Both the position numbers and the translations under genes were made by a program. The notes under the pieces were generated by a model. The model had not been told where the DNA came from, did not search any database, and saw nothing but the letters and a program-made list of their open reading frames with translations. This document shows positions 1-5,431 of a stretch of DNA of 5,560 nt, in pieces (the first letter of the stretch is position 1; every line of letters starts with the position of its first letter). Source of the stretch: Candidatus Cellulosilyticum pullistercoris (GTDB taxonomy: Bacteria; Bacillota; Clostridia; Lachnospirales; Cellulosilyticaceae); contig JAHLFQ010000073.1 in NCBI GenBank assembly GCA_018883705.1, positions 1 to 5,560 of the forward strand. Reading direction: 5' to 3'.

Positions 1-41
1 TACATAACTTATTATAATAAATATAGATGTCAATGGAACTT

Positions 42-78
42 AAAAAAGATGACTCCTGTACAATACAGAAATCATCTT
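42..78 (-). terminator. Rho-independent terminator of the groES-groEL operon
   Basis: Read on the minus strand, a 7-bp outer stem (AAGATGA with TCATCTT) and a 5-bp inner stem (CTGTA with TACAG) are separated by a 3x3 internal loop and closed by a 3-nt loop. The stem runs directly into six U residues (the A-run at 42-47 on the plus strand). It lies about 110 nt past the groEL stop with no gene between, so it most likely ends the groESL transcript. The plus-strand reading has no U-tract after the stem, so it is not a good terminator for a gene coming from the left. Confidence 0.75.
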
Positions 79-100
79 CTTAATGTTGTCTAGCTTTTTT

Positions 101-130
101 TAAAATGTCCTTTACAAGGGGCACATTTTA
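101..130 (-). other. Stem-loop in the groEL 3' untranslated region
   Basis: TAAAATGT (101-108) pairs perfectly with ACATTTTA (123-130), and CCTT with AAGG can extend the stem inside, leaving a small bulge. On the minus strand the stem is followed by A residues, not U, so it is not an intrinsic terminator for groEL. It may protect the 3' end of the groESL mRNA or mark a processing site; this is inference. On the plus strand it could act weakly on transcription entering from the left. Confidence 0.4.
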
Positions 131-190
131 TTCTAAGGGAAGTCCTTTTTATCTTATTAGCCTATTTGGTGTATAAGGTTTGATGTAAAA

Positions 191-1825
191 TTACATCATT
201 CCCATACCACCCATGCCACCCATTCCGCCTGCTGGCATAGCTGGTTCATCTGATTTAACATCTGCTACAACACATTCTGTTGTTAAGAATGTAGAAGCTA
301 CTGATGTTGCATTTTGAAGTGCACTTCTTGTTACTTTAGTTGGGTCAATGATACCGCCTTCAATCATAGATACATATTCTTCTGTAAGTGCATTGAATCC
401 CATACCTTTTTCAAGTTCAGAAATTTTGTTGATAACAACTGCTGGTTCAAGACCTGCATTTGCTACAATTTGACGAAGTGGTGCTTCAAGAGCAGAAAGG
501 ATAATACGTACACCTGTTCTTTCATCTCCTGTAGATGTATCTAATAATTTAGCTACATCTTTAGCAACATGGATATATGTGCTACCACCACCACCGATGA
601 TACCTTCTTCTACAGCTGCACGAGTAGCTGCAAGCGCATCTTCGATACGAAGTTTCTTTTCTTTCATTTCTGTTTCTGTAGCTGCACCAACTTTAATAAC
701 TGCTACACCACCAGCGAGTTTTGCAACTCTTTCTTGCATTTTTTCTTTATCGAAATCTGATGTAGATTGTTCGATTTGGTTACGGATAAGAGCAACTCTT
801 TCTTTGATTGCATCTTTATTACCAGCACCATCAACGATTACTGTATTTTCTTTTGTTACTTTGATACTTGCTGCACGACCAAGCATATCAATTGTAGCAT
901 CTTTAAGATCAAGACCTACTTCTTCAGAAATCACTGTACCACCTGTAAGAATTGCGATATCTTGAAGCATGTCTTTTCTTCTATCACCAAAACCTGGAGC
1001 TTTTACAGCTACACAGTTAAATGTTCCACGAAGTTTATTAACAACTAATGTAGCAAGTGCTTCACCTTCTACATCTTCTGCAATAATAAGAAGTTTAGAA
1101 CCTGTTTGAACAATTTGTTCTAGAACTGGTAAGATTTCTTGAATATTAGTGATTTTTTTATCTGTGATTAAGATATATGGATTATCAAATACAGCTTCCA
1201 TTTTTTCTGTATCAGTTACCATGTATGCTGATAAATAACCACGGTCAAATTGCATACCTTCAACAACATCTAATTCTGTTGTCATTGTTTTTGATTCTTC
1301 TACAGTAATCACACCATCATTAGATACTTTTTCCATAGCATCAGCAATTAAGTTACCTACTTCATCATCACCAGCAGAAATAGCTGCAACTCTTGCAATA
1401 TGATTTTTGCTATTTACAGTTTGGCTCATAGATTTGATTGATTCTACTGCAGCATCTGTAGCAGCTTTCATACCACGACGAACGATAATAGGATTTGCAC
1501 CAGCTGCAATGTTTTTAAGACCTTCTGTAATCATTGCTTGAGCTAAAACTGTAGCTGTTGTAGTACCGTCACCAGCTACATCATTTGTTTTTGTAGCAAC
1601 TTCTTTTACAAGTTGAGCTCCAATGTTTTCAAATGGATCTTCAAGTTCAATTTCTTTTGCAATAGATACACCATCATTTGTAATAAGTGGTGTTCCGAAA
1701 GATTTATCTAATACAACATTACGGCCTTTTGGTCCTAATGTTACTTTTACTGCATTTGCTAATTGGTCTACACCTGATTGAAGTGATTGTCTTGCTTCTA
1801 AACCAAAACGAATTTGTTTTGCCAT
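191..1825 (-). CDS. groL: Chaperonin GroEL (Hsp60), 60 kDa subunit
   Basis: GroEL forms the double seven-membered ring that encloses unfolded cytosolic proteins and refolds them with ATP and its lid GroES. The 544-residue length is normal for the family. The equatorial domain shows the nucleotide-binding TLGP (residues 29-32), Asp51 in the NDGVS segment, and DGTTT at 86-90. Asp396 in RIEDALAATRAAVEEG corresponds to the ATP-hydrolysing Asp398 of E. coli. The family signature AAVEEGIIGGG lies at 403-413, and the protein ends in the usual Gly-Gly-Met repeats and MM. The start is supported by an AGGGAGG ribosome binding site at 1834-1840, 8 nt upstream. groEL is the second gene of the operon, 101 nt after groES, and should be co-transcribed from the CIRCE-controlled promoter. 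No residue or frame looks abnormal. Confidence 0.99.
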   Translation of the reverse strand: MAKQIRFGLEARQSLQSGVDQLANAVKVTLGPKGRNVVLDKSFGTPLITNDGVSIAKEIELEDPFENIGAQLVKEVATKTNDVAGDGTTTATVLAQAMITEGLKNIAAGANPIIVRRGMKAATDAAVESIKSMSQTVNSKNHIARVAAISAGDDEVGNLIADAMEKVSNDGVITVEESKTMTTELDVVEGMQFDRGYLSAYMVTDTEKMEAVFDNPYILITDKKITNIQEILPVLEQIVQTGSKLLIIAEDVEGEALATLVVNKLRGTFNCVAVKAPGFGDRRKDMLQDIAILTGGTVISEEVGLDLKDATIDMLGRAASIKVTKENTVIVDGAGNKDAIKERVALIRNQIEQSTSDFDKEKMQERVAKLAGGVAVIKVGAATETEMKEKKLRIEDALAATRAAVEEGIIGGGGSTYIHVAKDVAKLLDTSTGDERTGVRIILSALEAPLRQIVANAGLEPAVVINKISELEKGMGFNALTEEYVSMIEGGIIDPTKVTRSALQNATSVASTFLTTECVVADVKSDEPAMPAGGMGGMGGMGMM

Positions 1826-1887
1826 TATAATAGCCTCCCTATGTTTATTTATTAGCTCTTTCTATCTGCTAAATACCATCTTGTATT

Positions 1888-1903
1888 ACTACTTCTTAGT
1901 AGT
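1888..1903 (-). other. Small hairpin in the groES-groEL spacer
   Basis: ACTACT (1888-1893) pairs with AGTAGT (1898-1903) across a 4-nt loop, in the 101-nt spacer between groES and groEL. On the minus strand no U-run follows it, so it should not stop transcription. A role in mRNA cleavage or in the relative level of groES and groEL is possible but only inferred. A 6-bp A/T-rich stem can also arise by chance. Confidence 0.25.
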
Positions 1904-1926
1904 TATTTATTCATATAAATTACTAA

Positions 1927-2211
1927 TTATTCTACGATAGCTAAGATATCGCTTTGTTTAACGATAACATATTCTTCTTTATTAAGTGTTACTTCTGTCC
2001 CAGCATATTTTGAACAGATAACTTTATCCCCTACTTTAACTTGCATTTCTACTTTTTCACCATCAACAAATCCACCAGGCCCTACAGCAACAACTTCTGC
2101 TTCTTGTGGTTTTTCTTTTGCAGTTCCTGTTAAAATAATTCCTGATTGAGTTTTTTCCTCAGCTTCAAGATGTTTAAGTACAACTCTGTCACCTAATGGT
2201 CTTAAGTTCAT
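1927..2211 (-). CDS. groS: Co-chaperonin GroES (Hsp10)
   Basis: GroES is the heptameric lid that caps GroEL and creates the closed folding chamber in the cytoplasm. The 94-residue length is standard. The N-terminal signature LRPLGDRVVLK is at residues 3-13. The mobile loop (about 16-33) carries the hydrophobic GIIL at 24-27 that docks on the GroEL apical domain. The roof or dome loop is around GPGGFVDGEK (44-53). The start has a strong AAGGAGG ribosome binding site at 2221-2227, 9 nt upstream. It is the first gene of the groES-groEL operon, and a CIRCE operator sits between its promoter and its ribosome binding site. This predicts repression by HrcA and induction by heat or by misfolded protein that titrates GroEL. 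Nothing is missing or unusual. Confidence 0.99.
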   Translation of the reverse strand: MNLRPLGDRVVLKHLEAEEKTQSGIILTGTAKEKPQEAEVVAVGPGGFVDGEKVEMQVKVGDKVICSKYAGTEVTLNKEEYVIVKQSDILAIVE

Positions 2212-2257
2212 AATAAAAAACCTCCTTAATTATATAACATAATTTGTTTTCGAGTTA

Positions 2258-2284
2258 TTAGCACTCACCAAGTGCGAGTGCTAA
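2258..2284 (-). promoter_or_regulatory. CIRCE operator (HrcA binding site) of groESL
   Basis: TTAGCACTC (2258-2266), a 9-nt spacer, and GAGTGCTAA (2276-2284) match the CIRCE consensus exactly. One further A-T pair (2257 with 2285) extends each arm to 10 nt. The site lies about 12 nt downstream of the predicted -10 box and 30 nt upstream of the groES ribosome binding site, so it would be in the 5' leader. This is the usual place for HrcA to block transcription. HrcA itself is not encoded in the window. Confidence 0.97.
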
Positions 2285-2296
2285 TTGATATTTATA

Positions 2297-2325
2297 ATAT
2301 TATGGCATTAGAAGTATTAATGCAA
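2297..2325 (-). promoter_or_regulatory. Vegetative (SigA-type) promoter of groES-groEL
   Basis: On the minus strand, TTGCAT (2320-2325) and TAATAT (2297-2302) are separated by exactly 17 nt, which fits a housekeeping sigma-factor promoter. Transcription would start near 2290, a few bases before the CIRCE operator. TATAAA at 2291-2296 is an alternative -10 box but has a poorer partner upstream. A/T-rich sequence just upstream of the -35 box (A-runs on the minus strand at 2332-2336 and 2340-2345) could act as an UP element. Confidence 0.65.
2305..2323. repeat. Inverted repeat within the groESL promoter
   Basis: GCATTA (2305-2310) and TAATGC (2318-2323) form a perfect 6-bp inverted repeat with a 7-nt spacer. 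It covers the spacer between -35 and -10 and overlaps the -35 box. That is where a second transcription factor could bind, separately from HrcA at CIRCE. No known regulator site is recognised, and the short arms make chance possible. Confidence 0.35.
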
Positions 2326-2526
2326 ATTTAATTTTTAACTTTTTTAACCAAATCTAATCATTTATATGGTGTTTTTTTTGATTATCTTTGTTTTCTATTG
2401 ATTTTCTTTCTTTTTATAATTATTTCTCTTGTTTTTATATCTGTACCTTTAGAATATGGTATATATTTTTATTTTAAATTATCCCATATTATAACCAGTT
2501 ATATTTTAAATCTTATTGATTGATCT
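2326..2526. other. Gene-free, T-rich intergenic region between ogg and groES
   Basis: I find no supportable gene here. From about 2371 to 2435 the plus strand is dominated by T-runs, including eight T at 2372-2379, so the minus strand is A-tract rich. Two imperfect copies of TTGATTWTCTTTS (2378-2390 and 2398-2410) are spaced exactly 20 bp apart. A short palindrome, TATAAC-TG-GTTATA in minus-strand reading, lies near 2500. No convincing terminator follows ogg, so some read-through toward groES is possible. Confidence 0.5.
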
Positions 2527-3405
2527 CTACTTTTTAAATAAAGCCTGCTCTCTGCCATAGTAAAATAGATATTGCTGTGCATATCCAGCTAAATCTCCAA
2601 AATAAGATTTAGCAAATGCTTGAATCTCTGTAGGTGATACTTCTTTACCTTCGAAATAAAATCCTTCTATTACACGTTTAATCCATACATCTGTAGGAAA
2701 GACTTCTGATTTTCCATAGGCAAATAGTAAAATACAATCTGCAATCTTAGGTCCTACACCCTTTATACTCATGAGCATAGCTCTTGCTTCATCTGTAGGC
2801 ATAATATATAAATCATTAAGGATGACATCTCCATTTAATACTTTATGACAAGCATCCATAATATATGGCGCTCTAAATCCTACCTTACATGCTCTAAGTT
2901 CTTCTTCAGTAGCTCTAGATAATTCCTTAGGCGTAGGAAATGAATAATAATGCTTATCCATGCCATCTATTTGCTCTAAGGCAAATCCAAACTTCTGTGT
3001 AATCTGACGAATACATTCCTTAATATGAGGAATGGCTTTATTTTGAGAAATGATAAATGAAATGAGCATCTCCCAAGGATCTTGCCGTAATATACGAATA
3101 CCTTCTCCAAAATGAACAGCTGCTTGCATATGCTCATCTTTTTGAGCAAGTGACTGTGCTATATGCTCATAATCTGTATCAATATCAAAATAGGGTATCC
3201 AAACTTCGTCTACTTCACTTACACTTGTATTATAAATAATGGCACTACTAGATTCGGCCTTTTGAGTAACTTTGATAAGCTTTTGCTTAGCATTTAAAAG
3301 ATAACTATGATCTGAAATTTTTTCAAATCGAAATACTTGTCCACTCTCTAGAATTTGCTTAATGTTAAAATGATTTAAATGGTCTAGCATTACTATATTA
3401 CTCAT
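2527..3405 (-). CDS. ogg: 8-oxoguanine DNA glycosylase/AP lyase, OGG1 family
   Basis: The enzyme removes oxidised guanine from DNA in base-excision repair and then nicks the abasic site. Numbering uses a 292-residue start. An N-terminal OGG_N-like domain contains SGQVFRF at 21-27, as in human OGG1 around Gly42. It is followed by a helix-hairpin-helix/GPD domain with QDPW at 108-111, GVGPK at 216-220 and PTDVW at 237-241. By hand alignment Lys220 is the Schiff-base lysine (human Lys249), Asp239 the catalytic aspartate (Asp268), Cys224 matches Cys253, and Gln277 and Phe281 match the base-pocket Gln315 and Phe319. The position of human Arg154 is His127. The upstream ATG at 3429 would give 300 residues but has no properly spaced ribosome binding site. 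The ATG at 3405 has AAAAGGG 8 nt before it. The gene is divergent from the DUF6062-like gene and is probably monocistronic. DNA-3-methyladenine glycosylase II is a less likely name. Confidence 0.92.
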   Translation of the reverse strand: MSNIVMLDHLNHFNIKQILESGQVFRFEKISDHSYLLNAKQKLIKVTQKAESSSAIIYNTSVSEVDEVWIPYFDIDTDYEHIAQSLAQKDEHMQAAVHFGEGIRILRQDPWEMLISFIISQNKAIPHIKECIRQITQKFGFALEQIDGMDKHYYSFPTPKELSRATEEELRACKVGFRAPYIMDACHKVLNGDVILNDLYIMPTDEARAMLMSIKGVGPKIADCILLFAYGKSEVFPTDVWIKRVIEGFYFEGKEVSPTEIQAFAKSYFGDLAGYAQQYLFYYGREQALFKK

Positions 3406-3413
3406 GCTCCACA

Positions 3414-3420
3414 CCCTTTT
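3414..3420 (-). promoter_or_regulatory. Ribosome binding site that decides the ogg start
   Basis: AAAAGGG on the minus strand lies 8 nt before the ATG at 3405. The in-frame ATG at 3429 is preceded directly by AGG with no spacer, which is too close to work as a Shine-Dalgarno sequence. The 292-residue start is therefore preferred. A GGAG also lies 1 nt before the ATG at 3405, but that spacing is too short. Confidence 0.5.
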
Positions 3421-3448
3421 CTTATTCATCCTATTTTATTATTTCCAT

Positions 3449-3477
3449 TTTATAAAAAAATATCCGTATTTCCACAA
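3449..3477 (-). promoter_or_regulatory. Candidate promoter of ogg
   Basis: On the minus strand, TTGTGG (3472-3477) and TATAAA (3449-3454) are separated by 17 nt. Transcription would start near 3442. This leaves a leader of about 37 nt before the ATG at 3405, but only about 13 nt before the ATG at 3429, which agrees with the shorter start. The -35 box matches the consensus only in TTG. A perfect TATAAT at 3521-3526 on the same strand lacks a usable -35 box. Confidence 0.4.
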
Positions 3478-3499
3478 TATATTTTTCTTTAAAAAATAT

Positions 3500-3548
3500 A
3501 ATTTTACTATATATTAGCACATTATATCCATATCGACATAGTAAAATT
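3500..3548. repeat. 11-bp perfect inverted repeat between divergent genes
   Basis: AATTTTACTAT (3500-3510) and ATAGTAAAATT (3538-3548) are perfect inverted copies separated by 27 nt. They sit between the divergent ogg and DUF6062-like genes. The right arm overlaps a TCGACA box (3533-3538), a weak candidate -35 for the plus-strand gene, with TATGCT (3554-3559) or TGC-TATATA (3556-3564) downstream as possible -10 boxes. It could be an operator with two half-sites or a cruciform. No U-tract follows on either strand, so it is not an obvious terminator. Confidence 0.5.
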
Positions 3549-3599
3549 TATGATATGCTATATAGAGAAATCACTTTGGGGTAATGAAAGGAGCTAATC

Positions 3600-4364
3600 A
3601 TGAAAGATACGATCTATACTATTCCTCTAACAGATGCCTTTAAAGCAAATGATGAGTGCCCATTCTGTTTTATTAAGCGCAAACTAGAACAAGATGCCAT
3701 TTCTTTTATACTCGGCTGTGCTTATATGGAAGATGATATTCGTGCCACTACTGACCAAATGGGTTTTTGTGGGGAACACTTAAAAAAAATGTATGACTAC
3801 GGCAATCGCCTAGGAAATGCGCTGATGTTACATACACACTATATTGCACTTCAAAAAGAACTTGCTCAGAAAATAGAAGCCTTTAGTCCAACTAAAGCTA
3901 GCATGTTCGCAAAGTTCAAGAAGCCTAAATCACCCAATGATGTAGCTGGAAATATCATTAGTAATTGGGCAAAGGAAAAAACACATTCTTGCTATATTTG
4001 TGACTCACTCAATCATAATTTTACACGCTATATGAATACCTTTTTCTATTTAATAGAAACTAATGAAGATTTTAGAACCTTATTTAACAATTCAAAGGGA
4101 TTCTGCTTGCCTCACTTTGGTGATATTATGGCACTTTCTGATACCCAACTTAACGATAAGTATAAAGAAGCATTTTATACGACTTTATTCGATCAAATGC
4201 AAACTCATTTTAAACGCATTGAGGATGATCTTTCTTGGTTTATTGATAAGTTTGATTATCGTAATAAAGATGCTGATTGGAAAACTTCTAAAGATGCCAT
4301 TCCAAGAGGTATGCAAAAACTTAGTAGTGTCTATGTACAAGATGCACCCTTTAAAGAAAAGTAA
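3600..4364 (+). CDS. DUF6062-like protein with two tandem CxxC...CxxH modules
   Basis: The function is unknown. The 254-residue protein has no signal peptide or membrane segment, so it is probably cytoplasmic. It contains two matching modules: Cys20-x2-Cys23 with Cys57-x2-His60, and Cys131-x2-Cys134 with Cys169-x2-His172. Each pair is about 33 residues apart and ends in GFCxxH. After each His the spacing to Tyr81 or Tyr193 is also identical (21 residues), so the protein looks like an internal duplication of about 80 residues. The modules suggest metal binding, most likely zinc, two sites of three Cys and one His each; this is inference. A lysine-rich linker (104-111) precedes module 2. The C-terminal tail with FDYRNKDADWKTSKDAIPR is the segment that recalls DUF6062 proteins, assigned from memory. 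The start has AAAGGAG (3587-3593) 6 nt upstream. The gene stands alone, divergent from ogg, and a terminator follows directly. Confidence 0.88.
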   Translation: MKDTIYTIPLTDAFKANDECPFCFIKRKLEQDAISFILGCAYMEDDIRATTDQMGFCGEHLKKMYDYGNRLGNALMLHTHYIALQKELAQKIEAFSPTKASMFAKFKKPKSPNDVAGNIISNWAKEKTHSCYICDSLNHNFTRYMNTFFYLIETNEDFRTLFNNSKGFCLPHFGDIMALSDTQLNDKYKEAFYTTLFDQMQTHFKRIEDDLSWFIDKFDYRNKDADWKTSKDAIPRGMQKLSSVYVQDAPFKEK

Positions 4365-4418
4365 ATAGATAAATAAGAAGGATACTTTGGTATTAAAGTA
4401 TCCTTCTTATTTATCTAT
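4365..4418 (+). terminator. Strong hairpin terminator after the DUF6062-like gene
   Basis: Positions 4365-4388 pair perfectly with 4395-4418, a 24-bp stem closed by a 6-nt loop (GGTATT). In the RNA the core stem GAAGGATACTTT/AAAGTATCCTTC is followed by UUAUUUAUCU, a U-rich tract as in an intrinsic terminator. Because the lower stem is A/T symmetric, the minus-strand reading is nearly the same, so it may work in both directions between the converging transcripts. The stem begins on the base right after the stop codon. Confidence 0.85.
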
Positions 4419-4484
4419 CCATTCTACTATGTTTTTAAACCTTTTTTATCAAACTTCATAAGATTATCTAATAAACATACATAC

Positions 4485-4537
4485 AAAAAAACACATATGA
4501 TGCTTAGCGTTAGTTTCGCTACACTCATATGTGTTTT
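4485..4537 (-). terminator. Rho-independent terminator of the tRNA operon
   Basis: A 13-bp outer stem (4488-4500 with 4525-4537) and an inner 5-bp stem, TAGCG with CGCTA (4505-4509 with 4517-4521), are separated by an asymmetric internal loop. In minus-strand reading the stem ends in a run of seven or more U (A-run at 4485-4491 on the plus strand). It lies just past the last tRNA gene and should end the whole tRNA transcript. Confidence 0.88.
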
Positions 4538-4546
4538 CCTTTTCTA

Positions 4547-4619
<73 letters not shown>

Positions 4620-4652
4620 ATTCTTTATACCGTATTTTTGGCATAAAAAAAG

Positions 4653-4726
<74 letters not shown>

Positions 4727-4750
4727 ACATTATTTATTATTAAGTTTTAC

Positions 4751-4772
4751 TTCTATAATGAAAATTATAGAA
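4751..4772 (-). other. Hairpin between the two tRNA-Arg genes
   Basis: TTCTATAAT (4751-4759) and ATTATAGAA (4764-4772) form a perfect 9-bp stem with a 4-nt loop, in the 48-nt spacer between identical tRNA-Arg copies. On the minus strand no U-run follows directly, so it should not terminate transcription. It may help separate the two precursor tRNAs during processing; that is inference. Confidence 0.4.
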
Positions 4773-4774
4773 AA

Positions 4775-4848
<74 letters not shown>

Positions 4849-4886
4849 ATATTATTTTTTTATTACAAGCAATCTTTTTATAGATA

Positions 4887-4971
4887 TGCCCGAGACCGGA
4901 ATCGAACCGGTACGAGGGGTTAGCTCGCAGGATTTTAAGTCCTGTGCGTCTGCCAGTTCCGCCACTCGGGC
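4887..4971 (-). tRNA. tRNA-Leu (TAA)
   Basis: An 85-nt class II tRNA with acceptor GCCCGAG/CTCGGGC, anticodon stem CAGGA/TCCTG around loop CTTAAAA, a long variable arm with stem CGAG/CTCG, and T arm ACCGG-TTCGATT-CCGGT. The anticodon UAA reads UUA and UUG, major leucine codons in an AT-rich genome. The discriminator is A73 and no CCA is encoded. Confidence 0.97.
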
Positions 4972-4977
4972 ATATAA

Positions 4978-5050
4978 TGGTCGCTATAGGGCTCGAACCT
5001 ATGACCCCCTGCTTGTAAGGCAGGTGCTCTCCCAGCTGAGCTAAGCGACC
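4978..5050 (-). tRNA. tRNA-Val (TAC)
   Basis: A 73-nt cloverleaf with acceptor GGTCGCT/AGCGACC, D stem GCTC/GAGC, anticodon stem CCTGC/GCAGG around loop CTTACAA, and T arm ATAGG-TTCGAGC-CCTAT. The anticodon UAC reads GUA and, when modified at U34, other GUN codons. Only 6 nt separate it from tRNA-Leu, so the two are certainly cut from one precursor. A73, no encoded CCA. Confidence 0.97.
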
Positions 5051-5081
5051 AAAACTAAAAACCAATCATGAGATTGATTAA

Positions 5082-5155
5082 CGACCCAGAAGGGACTCGA
5101 ACCCTCGACCTCCGCCGTGACAGGGCGGCGTGCTAACCAACTGTACCACTGGGCC
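5082..5155 (-). tRNA. tRNA-Asp (GTC)
   Basis: A 74-nt cloverleaf with acceptor GGCCCAG/CTGGGTC (one G-U pair), anticodon stem CCGCC/GGCGG around loop CTGTCAC, and T arm GAGGG-TTCGAGT-CCCTT. The D stem GTAC/GCAC contains one A-C mismatch, as is often seen in tRNA-Asp. The anticodon GUC reads GAU and GAC, and G34 is the usual queuosine site. G73, no encoded CCA. Confidence 0.97.
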
Positions 5156-5186
5156 TTAATGCTTTTTAATAATTTAATTTACTAAG

Positions 5187-5260
5187 TGGACCCTCGGGGA
5201 CTCGAACCCAGGACCGTCCGGTTATGAGCCGGATGCTCGAACCAACTGAGCTAAGGGTCC
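5187..5260 (-). tRNA. tRNA with CAT anticodon, probably tRNA-Ile2 (lysidine) rather than Met
   Basis: A 74-nt cloverleaf with acceptor GGACCCT/AGGGTCC, D stem GCTC/GAGC, anticodon stem TCCGG/CCGGA around loop CTCATAA, and T arm CTGGG-TTCGAGT-CCCCG. A full G1-C72 pair and no three G-C pairs in initiator position exclude tRNA-fMet. The C4-G69 and C5-G68 pairs and the GGACC-type acceptor resemble tRNA-Ile2, in which TilS converts C34 to lysidine to read AUA. Elongator tRNA-Met remains possible. The T stem has an odd U50-C64 mismatch. A73, no encoded CCA. Confidence 0.9.
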
Positions 5261-5279
5261 ATATACTACGTATGTAGTA

Positions 5280-5352
<73 letters not shown>

Positions 5353-5431
5353 ATATTCACTTAACAAGCAATCATTTATCTTGCTTCTTCCTTATGCTGT
5401 AAGTTATAGCTTTGATTAATTAAATTATTAA

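Noticed and set aside
1..36. TTGACA on the minus strand at the left edge as a promoter for a gene beyond the window
   Set aside because: The TATAAT-like sequence that follows is only about 11-13 nt away, and no good -10 box lies at 16-18 nt.
314..1048. Several plus-strand reading frames antisense to groEL
   Set aside because: They are low-complexity Cys/Phe/Ser/Thr-rich shadows of the groEL codons, without ribosome binding sites.
2415..2420. Perfect TATAAT on the plus strand in the ogg-groES spacer
   Set aside because: No -35 box at a suitable distance and no plus-strand gene downstream; likely chance in AT-rich DNA.
2490..2520. TATAAC-TG-GTTATA palindrome as an ogg terminator
   Set aside because: The stem is A/T-rich with a 2-nt loop and no following U-run on the minus strand.
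4063..4368. Out-of-frame plus-strand reading frame inside the DUF6062-like gene
   Set aside because: It overlaps a well-supported gene with a good ribosome binding site and has no recognisable content of its own.
5366..5386. AAGCAA/TTGCTT inverted repeat in the gap between tRNA-Glu and tRNA-Thr as an internal terminator or attenuator
   Set aside because: Only 6 bp with a 9-nt loop and no U-tract, so it cannot be supported as a terminator.
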